Shown here: piece after piece, positions 40,480 through 50,540 of the stretch
Layout of the letters: the number at the start of each line of letters is the position of its first letter
How positions within the stretch are numbered: position 1 is the stretch's first letter
From: Pythium myriotylum
Taxonomy: Eukaryota; Oomycota; Peronosporomycetes; Pythiales; Pythiaceae
Length of the DNA stretch: 64,000 nt
Assembly (NCBI GenBank): GCA_023091665.1
Contig: JALJCQ010000018.1
Location: forward strand, 496,001 to 560,000
Reading direction: 5' to 3'
Made by a program: the position numbers and the translations under genes
Notes under the pieces: model-generated
Database searches by the model: none
What the model saw: only the letters and a program-made list of their open reading frames with translations
What the model was told of the DNA's origin: nothing

Positions 40480-42803
40480 ACGACATCACCGCGGGGCGAG
40501 CCGCCCCCTAGAGAAGATCTCTTCTCGGCAGCTGACAAACAACACGTCAGTGACGAACTCATCGTCGTCGCTGCTCAAGGGAAGGGATTTGCACGTCCCT
40601 TCAAATTCTAATATACTCTTGTGTGACGCGCAATTATGGTCGCAAGCAAAGTATTGCTGAGAATGCTTCTCTGTTTGCTCAAGCTTGTGAGCGAGATCTC
40701 AGAAGGGTCTCGGTGCGCTTTGCGACGGGCATCGTCGCAGAGACAAAAAAGATCGAGGTCGATCTACGCATTGCGTTTGTCGATTTCTAATCAGTCGAGC
40801 GCTTTACAGTGCTCGACATGGATGAGAGGTTTGATCTCATCCTCGGAATGCCGTGGCTCGAACGCCACAAGCCGTGGATCGACTGGAGGACCAAGTCGAT
40901 TGGGAGCACGTCTCCCGGCAGGAACGGAGCTCAGGAGCGCCATGAACCCTCCTTCGTCCGCCGGCTGATGAGCCTCATCAAGGAAGATGGAAGTGCCTAC
41001 TTCATTGGCGTAGTGAACGCCATGGACACCTTGGGTGTTCCGGAGACGGTCGTGCCGTCTGCCGTGGAGTGCGGCGTCGAAGAGGGCGTCGAGTTGTCTC
41101 CGCCCCCTCCGAATACCAGCATGGAAGATGCTTCGGGTACGTGTCCCCCTGTTGCGTGCCCGCGTGCGGTTGGGCCGCCTTCACGCCCTTCGGAAACGTC
41201 CGAGCCCATGGCTGAGCAATTCCCGCTCACGAGCGCATGGTATGACGTACATATCGTTGATGTGATGACGGGATCGTCAATCGACCCGTCTACGGTCGAT
41301 ATGGCACCGTTGCCAGAGTTCTCCGAGCTGACTAGCTTGGAGGAACTCCCTATGGAGGATTTCGTCCGCGATCTCAACGCTGGTGAGATCGCTGAGGTTG
41401 TGATCCTCCGATCTGAGCGAGACCTCGCGCAACTCAACACCTCGACGGTGATTGACTAGGATGTCCTCGTTGAGTTTCGTCAGAAGTTTGACGCTCGCCG
41501 TGGTTCGGCTATTCTCAAGAATCCGAAGGATCAGTTCTACCCGCTGGTCAAGCGGTTTGCGGAGACTTGCCTCAGCAAGAATCCGCCGGCGGGGCTACCC
41601 CGTGATCGTGGCGTCCGCCATGAGATCAAGCTCAAGCCTGACTCGAGCTATGCGACGGTTCGCCAGTGGGCTCTGCCGGCCGAACAATCGGACTTCATTG
41701 ATGACTCTTTGCTAAGAAAGCCAAGGCTGGCCTGGTGCGCGAGAGCGTCTCGCCACACAGCGCACCAACGTTCTGTGTGCGCAAGCCAAATGGCAAGTGG
41801 AGGATCGTCCACGAGTACAACAAGTTGAACGCGCAGACGATTCCTGCGTCCACTTCGATCCCTCGGAAGGGTGTGATCGTGATCATCCACCGGATGTCCG
41901 GCGCGAAGAAATTCAGTTCTTTCGACTTGGTCGACGGTTATTACCAAGTGCTCATGGAGCGTGGGGACATCCCCAAGACTGCCGTCAGTACGCCGAGCGG
42001 TATGCTCTGGGAGTGGCTCGTGATGCCACAGGGGCTGTCGAACGCCCCAGCGACGTTCAATCACCTGGTGACCCATTTGTTCCGTCCCCTGCGAGCGTTC
42101 GCGCAGACGTACTTCGACGACATCTACGTGCGTCCACACGAGGCCGGAGCCTGGTCGTGATTTGGATGCGCTTCATGAGGATCACCTCCACCAAGTTCTC
42201 GAATGCCTCGAGGAGCATAAGCTTTATGCCAACTTGGATAAGTGTATCTTCGGTGCCGAAGAGATCCCAGTGCTTGGGTGTTTCGTCGGAGTCGACGGTG
42301 TTCGGGCAGATCCCGAGAAGGTGAAGGTCATTGCCGAGTGGCCGACGCCACGGTCCGTGAAGGACCTACGCAAGTGGTCGGGTCTCGCCAACAACTTGCA
42401 CCGGTTCACGAAGAACTACGCCGAGATGGCTCGGCCGCTGACTCAGCTGCTCAAGAATGACGTTGAGTGGTCGTGGTCTCACGACACGGAAGCTGCCTTC
42501 CAGAAGATCAAGGAGAGTCTTCTCCAAGCGCCGATCCTGGCGTTGCCGGACGACTCCGCTCCGTATAGCGTCGTCTGTGACGCCGCCTCCGATTATGCGA
42601 TCGGCTGTGCACTGCTGCAGAAGGACCAAGAGGGTCATGAGAGAGTCGTCTCTTACAAGTCTCGGCAGCTCCAAGCAGCCGAGAAGAACTATCCACTTCA
42701 CGACAAGGAGTTGTTGGCGATGAAGTACGCCCTGGTGAAGTTCCGCGTTCACCAACGGTGTCACAACGGTGTGCTGGTCTTGTCTCAGCAAGATGGTTCA
42801 TCT
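40480..42803 (+). pseudogene. Gypsy 2 pol: protease, RT, start of RNase H (broken)
   Basis: Protease-linked text VLDMDERFDLILGMPWLERH starts near 40805. The long linker ORF (40809-41459) ends in a TAG. RT continues in shifting frames: PHSAPTFCVRKPNGKWRIVH, SSFDLVDGYYQVLM, LVMPQGLSNAPATF and YFDD at about 42111-42122; a frame change follows near 42150. The 42162-42851 frame carries EHKLYANLDKCIF, the connection domain and RNase H motif VVCDAASDYAIGCALLQ, up to YALVKFRVH, where the sequence jumps at 42804 into the inverted copy. Integrase in sense orientation is present only partly, after 44213. Confidence 0.82.
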
Positions 42804-42875
42804 TGCAAGCTCAAGACGAGTGGGCGCTCGCGCGCGAGGCGCGCCTGCTGATGGCTCAGCCAAAGGTCACGCATC

Positions 42876-43994
42876 GTGACATCCGCGATGGCGCGTTCGA
42901 CAGTCCAGATCGACGGCGCCCAGCCCTGCGGCTCGCCAGGACTCACCCGTCCGCGTCGCCGACAGGTAAGCACCTACGACTTCGGCTTGGGTGCTCCCTG
43001 TACGATTGGCGAAGCCCTCGCCGTGCGAAACATGTCGCGAGCGACGTTCAACCAGTGGCGCTACCACCAACGTGCGCCGATCTTCGGCGTGCCGATTGTC
43101 ATCGAACCCGGCCGTTCGCTGGACGAGTTTAACACTCAGTTCTGGAGGTGGGTCGAGCTCACAAAGCGTGTCGACGTGGCGCGGATGCGCAGCCCGACGT
43201 ACGGCGGAGAAGCGAAGAAAATCCCTGATATGCAAATTCGTTTTGCCAAGTTGTACATCCACAACACAGTCGCTGCCGACATTGACGCTGCGCTTCTGAC
43301 CCATCCTGTGGGGACCGCTCAAGGTCAACCCTCTCGAGAGACGCGCGGCAGATGCCGCTATTGGAACCACTCGGTATGGTTCCGCTCGTGCTCGCGGAGC
43401 AAGTCGAGTCAGTTCTCCCGAAGCACCTGCTCATCGACTCACGAACTCTGGGACTTGGGATATCCCAGTCACTTCACCAAGATCTCGCGATTTCCGCGAC
43501 GCGTACGGACGCGACCAAGCGATTCAACGTGGAAGTGGAGAGTCCCAGTACGGTCGATCACCGGAAGCGGCTCGCGGATCGGCCGCCGCGCCTTCCGCTT
43601 GGTATGGCTACGCAACCCTGCGGGTTTATATCCCGCTGCTGACCCCCAGTACCAGCATCGACGCGACTTGGTCGATCTCGACGATAGGTCGAGGGAGGCG
43701 GATCGGTGGATCCGGTCGAACTACGACGAGCTGCAGCGACTCGCGCCGATCGTCGCAAGACAGGAGGAGGCCCTGTGGACGCTTCATCGTCGCATCGAGA
43801 ATCTCGAGAGGGAGTGTACGCATGAGACGACGTTAACACGTGTCGTCAGGAAGTCATCCAACTTGCGGCGTTCAGCGATCTTGGGTATCCCACCGAGTTG
43901 GGCAGCAAGCAGTTGCCAAGCTCCACTTGAGCCAGCCTCAAACTCACCCATGAGGCAAAGTGGGAGCGCTGGATGGCGGAGACCATTCACATAG
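42876..43994 (+). pseudogene. Inverted partial copy of the gypsy 2 accessory ORF
   Basis: A 372-codon ORF in the left arm, matching the 44222-45655 protein from DGAQPCGSPG to the end (GSAGWRRPFT) but lacking the true N terminus. It carries the arm-specific 10-bp difference at the start. It is a by-product of the duplication. Confidence 0.7.
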
Positions 43995-44170
43995 AATAGA
44001 GACAAGCCTGTCGAGGCATGAACAGAATTGTTCATGGCAAACTCCACCATGGGGAGGTGATCGCACCACGAGAGCGGGTCGCTCGCAAAATATGAGCCGA
44101 GGATATCCTCGACAACGCGATTGGCGCGCTCGGTCTGACCGTCGGTCTCGGGGTGATCCGCGGTCGACAT
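43784..44170 (-). pseudogene. Integrase core fragment in the inverted arm of gypsy 2
   Basis: The minus strand reads MSTADHPETDGQTERANRVV, then VEFAMNNSVHASTGLSLFYV, the second half of a gypsy integrase core with its catalytic Glu region mutated or degenerate (RVVEDIL retains E). It lies opposite to the main pol direction. Confidence 0.75.
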
Positions 44171-44221
44171 GACGAGCCTGGATCCCAGGATTTGGAAGAG
44201 TCCTTCCCAGAAGTCTCTATT

Positions 44222-45655
44222 CTATGTGAATGGTCTCCGCCATCCAGCGCTCCCACTTTGCCTCATGGGTGAGTTTGAGGCTGGCTCAAGTGGAGCTTGG
44301 CAACTGCTTGCTGCCCAACTCGGTGGGATACCCAAGATCGCTGAACGCCGCAAGTTGGATGACTTCCTGACGACACGTGTTAACGTCGTCTCATGCGTAC
44401 ACTCCCTCTCGAGATTCTCGATGCGACGATGAAGCGTCCACAGGGCCTCCTCCTGTCTTGCGACGATCGGCGCGAGTCGCTGCAGCTCGTCGTAGTTCGA
44501 CCGGATCCACCGATCCGCCTCCCTCGACCTATCGTCGAGATCGACCAAGTCGCGTCGATGCTGGTACTGGGGGTCAGCAGCGGGATATAAACCCGCAGGG
44601 TTGCGTAGCCATACCAAGCGGAAGGCGCGGCGGCCGATCCGCGAGCCGCTTCCGGTGATCGACCGTACTGGGACTCTCCACTTCCACGTTGAATCGCTTG
44701 GTCGCGTCCGTACGCGTCGCGGAAATCGCGAGATCTTGGTGAAGTGACTGGGATATCCCAAGTCCCAGAGTTCGTGAGTTGATGAGCAGGTGCTTCGGGA
44801 GAACTGACTCGACTTGCTCCGCGAGCACGAGCGGAACCATACCGAGTGGTTCCAATAGCGGCATCTGCCGCGCGTCTCTCGAGAGGGTTGACCTTGAGCG
44901 GTCCCCACAGGATGGGTCAGAAGCGCAGCGTCAATGTCGGCAGCGACTGTGTTGTGGATGTACAACTTGGCAAAACGAATTTGCATATCAGGGATTTTCT
45001 TCGCTTCTCCGCCGTACGTCGGGCTGCGCATCCGCGCCACGTCGACACGCTTTGTGAGCTCGACCCACCTCCAGAACTGAGTGTTAAACTCGTCCAGCGA
45101 ACGGCCGGGTTCGATGACAATCGGCACGCCGAAGATCGGCGCACGTTGGTGGTAGCGCCACTGGTTGAACGTCGCTCGCGACATGTTTCGCACGGCGAGG
45201 GCTTCGCCAATCGTACAGGGAGCACCCAAGCCGAAGTCGTAGGTGCTTACCTGTCGGCGACGCGGACGGGTGAGTCCTGGCGAGCCGCAGGGCTGGGCGC
45301 CGTCGTCGAACGCGCCATCGCGGATGTCACGATGCGTGACCTTTGGCTGAGCCATCAGCAGGCGCGCCTCGCGCGCGAGCGCCCACTCGTCTTGAGCTTG
45401 CAGCGTCGGGTCGCGCGGCTTCTCTTCGTCGTGGGTCGGTGGGGCGGTCTTCCGCTCGCGATACTCGCGGGGCGTCATCGTCTTCGCGTCGGCACGCCCG
45501 CGAACTTCGCCTTCCTCGACGTCTTCGAGCGCGCTGTCGCACGGGCGTGGCGGTGTCTCCGCCGGCGGCGGTGAGTTCATCAGTTGGTCTTCGTCGTCCT
45601 TAGGGCCGGGGTCGGCAGCGGCCGCTGCGGCCGCTGCGGCTCTTGGTGTGGACAT
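44222..45655 (-). CDS. Antisense accessory ORF of gypsy 2
   Basis: A 477-codon minus-strand ORF starting about 208 nt inside the 3' LTR and running against pol, the same architecture as the 26470-28338 ORF of gypsy 1. The N terminus is Ala-rich and acidic (MSTPRAAAAAAAAADPGPKD), followed by DVEEGEVRGRADAKTMTPRE, then a compact region (QVSTYDFGLGAPCTIGEALA, NMSRATFNQWRYHQRAP, IRFAKLYIHNTVAADID), an Arg/Ser-rich stretch, and a coiled coil near residues 365-400 (YDELQRLAPIVARQEEALWT). Its C terminus overlaps the integrase fragment antisense, so the last about 80 residues may be overprinted. No known enzyme domain. Sequence similarity to the gypsy 1 ORF is not obvious; acidic head, middle domain and coiled-coil tail are shared in plan. 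Confidence 0.55.
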   Translation of the reverse strand: MSTPRAAAAAAAAADPGPKDDEDQLMNSPPPAETPPRPCDSALEDVEEGEVRGRADAKTMTPREYRERKTAPPTHDEEKPRDPTLQAQDEWALAREARLLMAQPKVTHRDIRDGAFDDGAQPCGSPGLTRPRRRQVSTYDFGLGAPCTIGEALAVRNMSRATFNQWRYHQRAPIFGVPIVIEPGRSLDEFNTQFWRWVELTKRVDVARMRSPTYGGEAKKIPDMQIRFAKLYIHNTVAADIDAALLTHPVGTAQGQPSRETRGRCRYWNHSVWFRSCSRSKSSQFSRSTCSSTHELWDLGYPSHFTKISRFPRRVRTRPSDSTWKWRVPVRSITGSGSRIGRRAFRLVWLRNPAGLYPAADPQYQHRRDLVDLDDRSREADRWIRSNYDELQRLAPIVARQEEALWTLHRRIENLERECTHETTLTRVVRKSSNLRRSAILGIPPSWAASSCQAPLEPASNSPMRQSGSAGWRRPFT

Positions 45656-45863
45656 GTGTCCCTTGTCGCAGCTTGTGTTGTGCTGCTCGCGGCGCTCCGC
45701 GCTACCGTGCCGACTGCGGACGGCCTTCGGAAATCCGCGCGTGGGCGGCGCGCTATCGTCTTGGCGCTTCTCTCGGTTTTTCCTTCTTCTCCCTCTCTCG
45801 CTCTCTCTATCCCTACCGTGACCTCCCCCTCTGTACCCCCGGTCCCTATTTTGGGTGGGGGGG
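45656..45863. other. Noncoding 3' end of gypsy 2 before the LTR
   Basis: Contains GGCCGCTGC-type triplet repeats just inside the accessory ORF start and the purine tract at 45854-45863. Confidence 0.5.
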
Positions 45864-47396
45864 TGTAACGGGGTACACAGGTTATACTTGCAGTTTCATA
45901 TATAGTGTGGTTACATAACTATGGAGGGGAAAGTTCCCCTAAGTGGTGACTCAGGTTTATCATATTTCAGTAGGTAATATCCCTGGTTTATTTACCATGG
46001 ATATATTGTCAACGTCATCTATTCCGGCCAAATGAATTGCAAATACACCACTAAATATCCCTTATTTATTTAGCTAACCCATATTTATCATATAAATCAC
46101 GCAGCCAACCCCTTGTTATAAAACACCACCCCGATATAGGTGACTCAGGATGTCCACCCATCCATTTCCTGTTCTGTGTGCTTTTGTTATAGAGTTCGCA
46201 TTCACGCCGAATGCCTCTTTCAGAAGAGCATTCCGAGCTTATTACAGCACAATTCGGGTCGTGCCAGCGTCAGCGATGCTCGCCGAGGTCGCCGTCCGAA
46301 TTGGAAGTTTTGGAGCGACAAGCAGGACGTCTGTGCCGGTTCTGGAGGCTCGTTTCCCGTTTTCGCTCGAATCCTCGTTCGATATGCTAAACGAAGCCGT
46401 GAATTCGCGCGTGGATACAGCTCTTACGGCCTACGATCACGTGGCGAGTCGCGAGGACACCATCGTCTACCTGCCCCACCTCAACAGCTCCGCAAAAGGA
46501 TCTAGTGCCTCTCACGGCCGACAACTACCGCTCTCGCATCATGGCTTGTCGCGCGATATTCGACAAGCGCCGTAACCGTGCCGGTAAGTTCGTCTTTGAG
46601 CTCTTTGTTTTTGCTGTGAAGCGAGGGTCCACGACAAGCTCGCACCGAGCAACGCACTCGCGTATCGCCGAAGCAACCGTTGCGATCGGCAACTTTCTTC
46701 GTGACCGCCCGGACGTGCAGATTGGCGAGATTGCTCGCACGCAATGGGCGATGTCCCACGCGTGCCAACCGAATGGGTTGGCGGTCGAAGTTCCGTCCTC
46801 TGCGACCTTCCGCCAGGCACAGCACATCGACTCTATTCGTGATGCGATCCCGCCTCCTCAGGACGAGAGCGACTTTGGCATCGTGAGGGCACGTCTGATG
46901 GGTTCCCGTGAACTGGAGCTGCACCTCAATGTCAAGGATCTGAGATAGTTACTCGGGCTCCCAGCCCACAACCTTCTTGCTGATGGCATTTTCCGCTCGT
47001 TCGTGCCACCGAGGATGCCCGACGAGGACGTCCCCGATGTCGATCACCTTGATAGTGAGGAAGACAACGAATAGATGCAATTGATTCCAACTCCGTTGCG
47101 ACCACCGACCTTCAGGACTGTGTGGTTACACCAAAGATTAACTTAGTTGAACCCTTGATTATACAATTTGTTAACCGTGTTTATGGCCCTGTGCCAGCAG
47201 CTGTGTGAGCTCATGACGGGCGGCAAAAAGTCTGATTTTGACTATAGGAATCTAGGGTTAATCCCCATAGAGGCTAAATATACGGCAGTTCGCCTTTTGC
47301 CAAGTCTTTGGCGCTCGCCGACAGGGGTCGACTCGGAGCGGCTGCTGTCGCTTCCTCCAAGCGAAGTGCTGTGTAGTGGTCGCGTGGACCGCTACA
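45864..47396 (+). repeat. Gypsy 2 3' LTR split by an insertion
   Basis: 45864-45915 matches the first 52 bp or so of the 5' LTR, and about 47250-47396 matches its second part. The 10-mer TGTGGTTACA at 45906-45915 and 47121-47130 may be a target duplication bounding 45916-47120. The piece 47131-47249 has no LTR match. Confidence 0.65.
46150..47074 (+). pseudogene. Degenerate ORF of unknown mobile-element protein
   Basis: Frames 46150-46575 and 46505-46948 make one broken gene: an N part with RVDTALTAYDHVASREDTIV, then in the next frame ATHSRIAEATVAIGNFLRDR, VPSSATFRQAQHID and ELHLNVKDLR, a TAG, and a further in-frame stretch LLGLPAHNLLADGIFRSFVP ending acidic (DSEEDNE, stop near 47072). It sits inside the split LTR, so it is probably part of a nested element. 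I do not recognise a catalytic motif and give no function. Confidence 0.5.
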
Positions 47397-48006
47397 TTAC
47401 TGCTCTCATGCAAGCACTTTACGAGTTCCCGTTGCGGCCGCGAGTTGCGCCGAGGAATGGCTACCTGTCGGGGATGATGCTACCGTCTTGTCAACGCGAG
47501 AACAATGTTGTGTGTATGGGAGAGGGGCGCGTTGTGTGGATAGGAGCTGAGAAGGCAAGGCTAACGCCAAATGGTGCGGGTAAGTCGAAGAACGAAGAGC
47601 GACTGAGTAATGAAATTGAAGTCAAACTAGTGATGAATACCCTGGCAGCGATCAAAACAACATTGAGAAAGGGCAGTGGGAAGAGCGCGGGAAGAAGCAG
47701 GTACTAGTTATTGCGCCTTATCATGAACAAGTCAAGCTGCTGACCGAGAGCTGCGGAGAACTTTGATCGCTTTGGAATGAGATGCTCGATGTGGAGGTGA
47801 CGACGATAGACTCGTGCCAAGGTCGCGAAGCAGACATCGTCATGAATTCGTTCTCGCGTTATCTAGGATTCCTGAAGAATTGTCCGTCGCGTTCGCTTGT
47901 GGTGATGAGCCGCGCTCGGGAGCATCTATTTGTTTTGGCGCGCCGAGTCTTCGAAAGGACGAGAGGTGGCGGAAGTTTGACAAGCTGGCTGATGAGCTTC
48001 GAGTAG
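47397..48006 (+). pseudogene. SF1 (UPF1/DNA2-like) helicase C-terminal fragment
   Basis: The frame after the LTR reads ITALMQALYEFPLRPRVAPR and SNEIEVKLVMNTLAAIK, then after a frame change IAPYNEQVKLLTESCGEL, and finally (47782-48006) TTIDSCQGREADIV (helicase motif V region) and VVMSRAREHLFVLARR (motif VI with its arginine). This is the AAA_12-type second RecA lobe of UPF1/Sen1/DNA2-like helicases. The first lobe with Walker A is absent; the gene is truncated by gypsy 2 and frameshifted near 47705-47770. Non-functional fragment. Confidence 0.75.
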
Positions 48007-48790
48007 ATCACTTCGTATCAGGATGGACCGAGGCGGATGGTAGTGCAGTTTTGGACGAATATCACCTTACGGCGCGAGTCGAGCGAAGACGATCATGGCG
48101 CTCTGACCATAGGAGGGCCCTACGGCATCCACGGCGAGAACGGGTAGCAACGTCGGACAAGATGCGCATGAAGCTACGGACGTTTGGGAGCAAGTGGTGA
48201 ATGCACCTTTGGATCAAGAGCTTTCGAGCCGTCGCACAAGTTCGCGAGGCGTGGAGAGTGGCGGCCGATGGCGCTGACAGTATTGAAGCATTGCGCATCC
48301 GAGACCTTGACAACCTGGCAGCGGCGAGTGTTTGCTCTTCCCGCATCGCTGGAGCTGCACAGGGGACAGCTGTGGTAAAGTGCGCCAAGTTTTGCAAGGT
48401 AGTTCCACGAGCCAGGTGCGGCTTCCGGACGATCGTCAGTTCGACGTTCTGCGCGCCGACAACTCAATCAGTCTGGAAGGCGATTTCCATCGGAAGTGAC
48501 CAGTCTGGCGTGCAAGGAACGGTCCACAGAAGAAAATCCAGACAAACAGTAGGAGTAAGACATGAAAGCATTTGATCAGTAGGAAGTAGGAGCTAGTATT
48601 TAGAAAAACACAGTAGGTAGGTGGGTGAGAGTTTCTCACCCAATAACCCATGCGGGAAATGGCCGTCTGGACAGCTGTGGAAGCATCCAGACATCTTTAA
48701 CCCCTGACTCGATCTTCTTTGTTGTCGGTGGTGATCTGAACGGGTTACGTACGTCAAGCGCTCGTTTTTCTCAGCCCCCTATACGACACG
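48007..48790. other. Region after helicase fragment, nothing firm
   Basis: Short ORFs continue (for example 48201-48575) and might be the decayed downstream part of the helicase gene, but no motif confirms this. A short inverted pair TGGGTGAGA/TCTCACCCA lies at about 48622-48640. Confidence 0.35.
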
Positions 48791-49655
48791 ACTGAGGTGT
48801 GTTTGAATTCCACTACCAGGAAAGGCTCCGACAAGTTGGTCACACCTCGTGTGAGAGTGATCGGAATGGATGAGCCGATCACAGCCCTGCTGGATTGCGG
48901 AGCAACGCATAACTTTGTTCGCATCGGTTGCCCGGAGGAGTGTCCGGGTATGAAGATTCAAGATTAAGGAGATAAGATGACGATTCGACTTGCCGATGGC
49001 AGACCGTACTGAAGCGTTCGGTACACATGAAGTATGTTCGCGGTGGATCCGAGAAGGAACGCGTGTTTTTCGCAATCGACATGGACAAGTAGTTTGATTG
49101 CATCTTTAGTTTGCCGTGGTTCGAACGCCACGAACCCCGGATCGACTGGAAGGGTCGGTTCGTCAAGAGTGTCTGTGCTGTCGCGCCCAGCACCATAGAT
49201 ATGAAGCGTTCGCCTTTACATCGACGAATTCTAGAGGATGGACATGTCCGTATGTTCATCCGCAGCTACCACAGCCGCCCGAGTGAGCGATGGCCCTGTT
49301 GGCGCTGGTAGCTTCGAGTCGACCAGCTCGACTCCCGTCACGGATGCTTCATCGATGGCGCCGTCGGCGCCGCGTCGACGACGAGCTCGGCGCAAGCCGG
49401 GCTCACACGCTGGAAAGCGAAAGCGTCTGCGCGAGAAACGTGCGCGCGCTGCACGCGAGGCGTCGGTCGATTACATCTTCGACGCATATCTTGCTGAAGA
49501 GGAAGCGCACAATAACACCACGAATCACGAGGATGACGTCGATTTAAAGCTGGGTCCCAAGATTGCGATGAGAAACCGTGTTTTATCGCTTGTGAAGATG
49601 GATGTGTATGCGACAAAAAACCGGGTCTCATCGCTTCGGAAGATGACCTACCGCA
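48790..49655 (+). pseudogene. Decayed gypsy protease-region fragment
   Basis: Text across frames resembles gypsy protease and its downstream linker: ALLDCGATHNFVRIG, then FDCIFSLPWFERHEPRIDWK, which parallels FDLILGMPWLERHKPWIDWR of gypsy 2. Several stops interrupt. The following 49238-49687 frame has an Arg/Lys-rich stretch (APRRRRARRKPG). The piece abuts the satellite array. Confidence 0.65.
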
Positions 49656-49821
49656 TGATAAACGCAGTTGTAGCCGCACGTGTTTGACAGGGTGGCTAAA
49701 AGGCTGTGTAGTTGAGTGTGCGTGTGCTCATTCTAGGGTGATTGTATGTGTGTGGAGTGGAGGTGGAGTTGGGAAGAGAGATAGGGTGTTCGGGCGAGTG
49801 GCAGGTGGCGGGTGTAGCGAA

Positions 49822-49954
<133 letters not shown>

Positions 49955-50143
49955 AAAGAGAAAGAGAGAGGACGGGGTTGTGCATGGGGGTTGTGAGGGC
50001 GTGGTGCGTGTGTGAGTGGTGTTGGTGGTGTTGTGTACGTATGTTGGGGCGTGGTTGTTTGCGTAGTGTGTTGTTTGTGTGTGTATTGTGATGGTGTTTG
50101 TGTCGAATGTATGTGATGCGTATGGTGAGAGTGTGCATTGTGA

Positions 50144-50216
50144 GGGGATGTAGCTCAGATGGTAGAGCGCTCGCTTAGCATGCGAGAGGTACTGGGATCG
50201 ATACCCAGCTTCTCCA
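50144..50216 (+). tRNA. tRNA-Ala(AGC), unit 1
   Basis: 73 nt starting GGGGATGTAGCTCAG and ending CTTCTCCA. The anticodon loop TTAGCAT gives AGC; D arm GCTC/GAGC, anticodon stem CTCGC/GCGAG and T arm CTGGG/CCCAG pair fully. The Ala identity pair G3-U70 is kept. Acceptor position 6-67 is a T-T mismatch where the usual eukaryotic gene has T-A. The nearest T6 run is about 100 nt downstream. Confidence 0.85.
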
Positions 50217-50467
50217 CTCGCGTTCTGTTACTGTGATATAATCGTCGGCACCCGCGCAGTCCCAAATTGCGCACTTCATGGGTTCGCCTGTGACAACCGT
50301 CGACATTGAGTAACATCTTTTTTGTGTTGCTTTTGTTTTGTTCTGTGCCTTTCCGTCCATTCCCGTTCCATTCATGCGCATAATATGCGCATCAACACAA
50401 TATTATTGTGTTGGTGTGTCCGTGCTGAACGTGTGTGATATATTCTCGTGAGAGGGGGCGATTTGTG

Positions 50468-50540
50468 TGGGATTGGAGCTCCGATAGTAGAGCGCTTGCC
50501 TAGCATGCGATAGGTATAGGGATCGACCCCCCACCCCCCA
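50468..50540 (+). pseudogene. Diverged tRNA-Ala-like copy, unit 1
   Basis: 73 nt alignable without gaps to the upstream tRNA-Ala. Core GTAGAGCGCTTGCCTAGCAT retains the AGC anticodon and GGGATCGA of the B box, but acceptor and T stems no longer pair. Same position in every unit. Confidence 0.8.

Larger units (their letters stand above)
42804..45402. repeat. 1.2-kb inverted duplication inside gypsy 2
   Basis: The left arm 42804-44003 (1200 bp) is the reverse complement of the right arm 44213-45402 (1190 bp), with a 209-bp spacer. The left arm has 10 extra bases (around 42900). The spacer continues the left arm's integrase (HPETDGQTERANRV, minus strand), so 42804-44212 is one inverted fragment of the 3' half of the element and the right arm is the normally oriented copy. 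Confidence 0.88.
38518..47396 (+). mobile_element. Gypsy 2: older, rearranged Ty3/gypsy element
   Basis: The left LTR is 38518-38740. The right LTR starts at 45864 after the purine tract GGGTGGGGGG and ends in CCGCTACA at 47396, but is split by an insertion. Gag-pol is on the plus strand in broken frames. The primer-binding site TGGTAGCACTT at 38743-38753 is the same as in gypsy 1. The LTRs differ at many positions, so it is older than gypsy 1. Inside are a 507-bp inverted-repeat insertion in gag, a 1.2-kb inverted duplication, and a minus-strand accessory ORF near the 3' LTR. Flanks differ (copia on the left, helicase on the right) and no target duplication was found, indicating recombination. 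Confidence 0.82.

Noticed and set aside
47168..47249. Coding start of the helicase before the LTR half
   Set aside because: The short stretch MALCQQLCELMTGGKK is in frame but shows no helicase motif; left unassigned.
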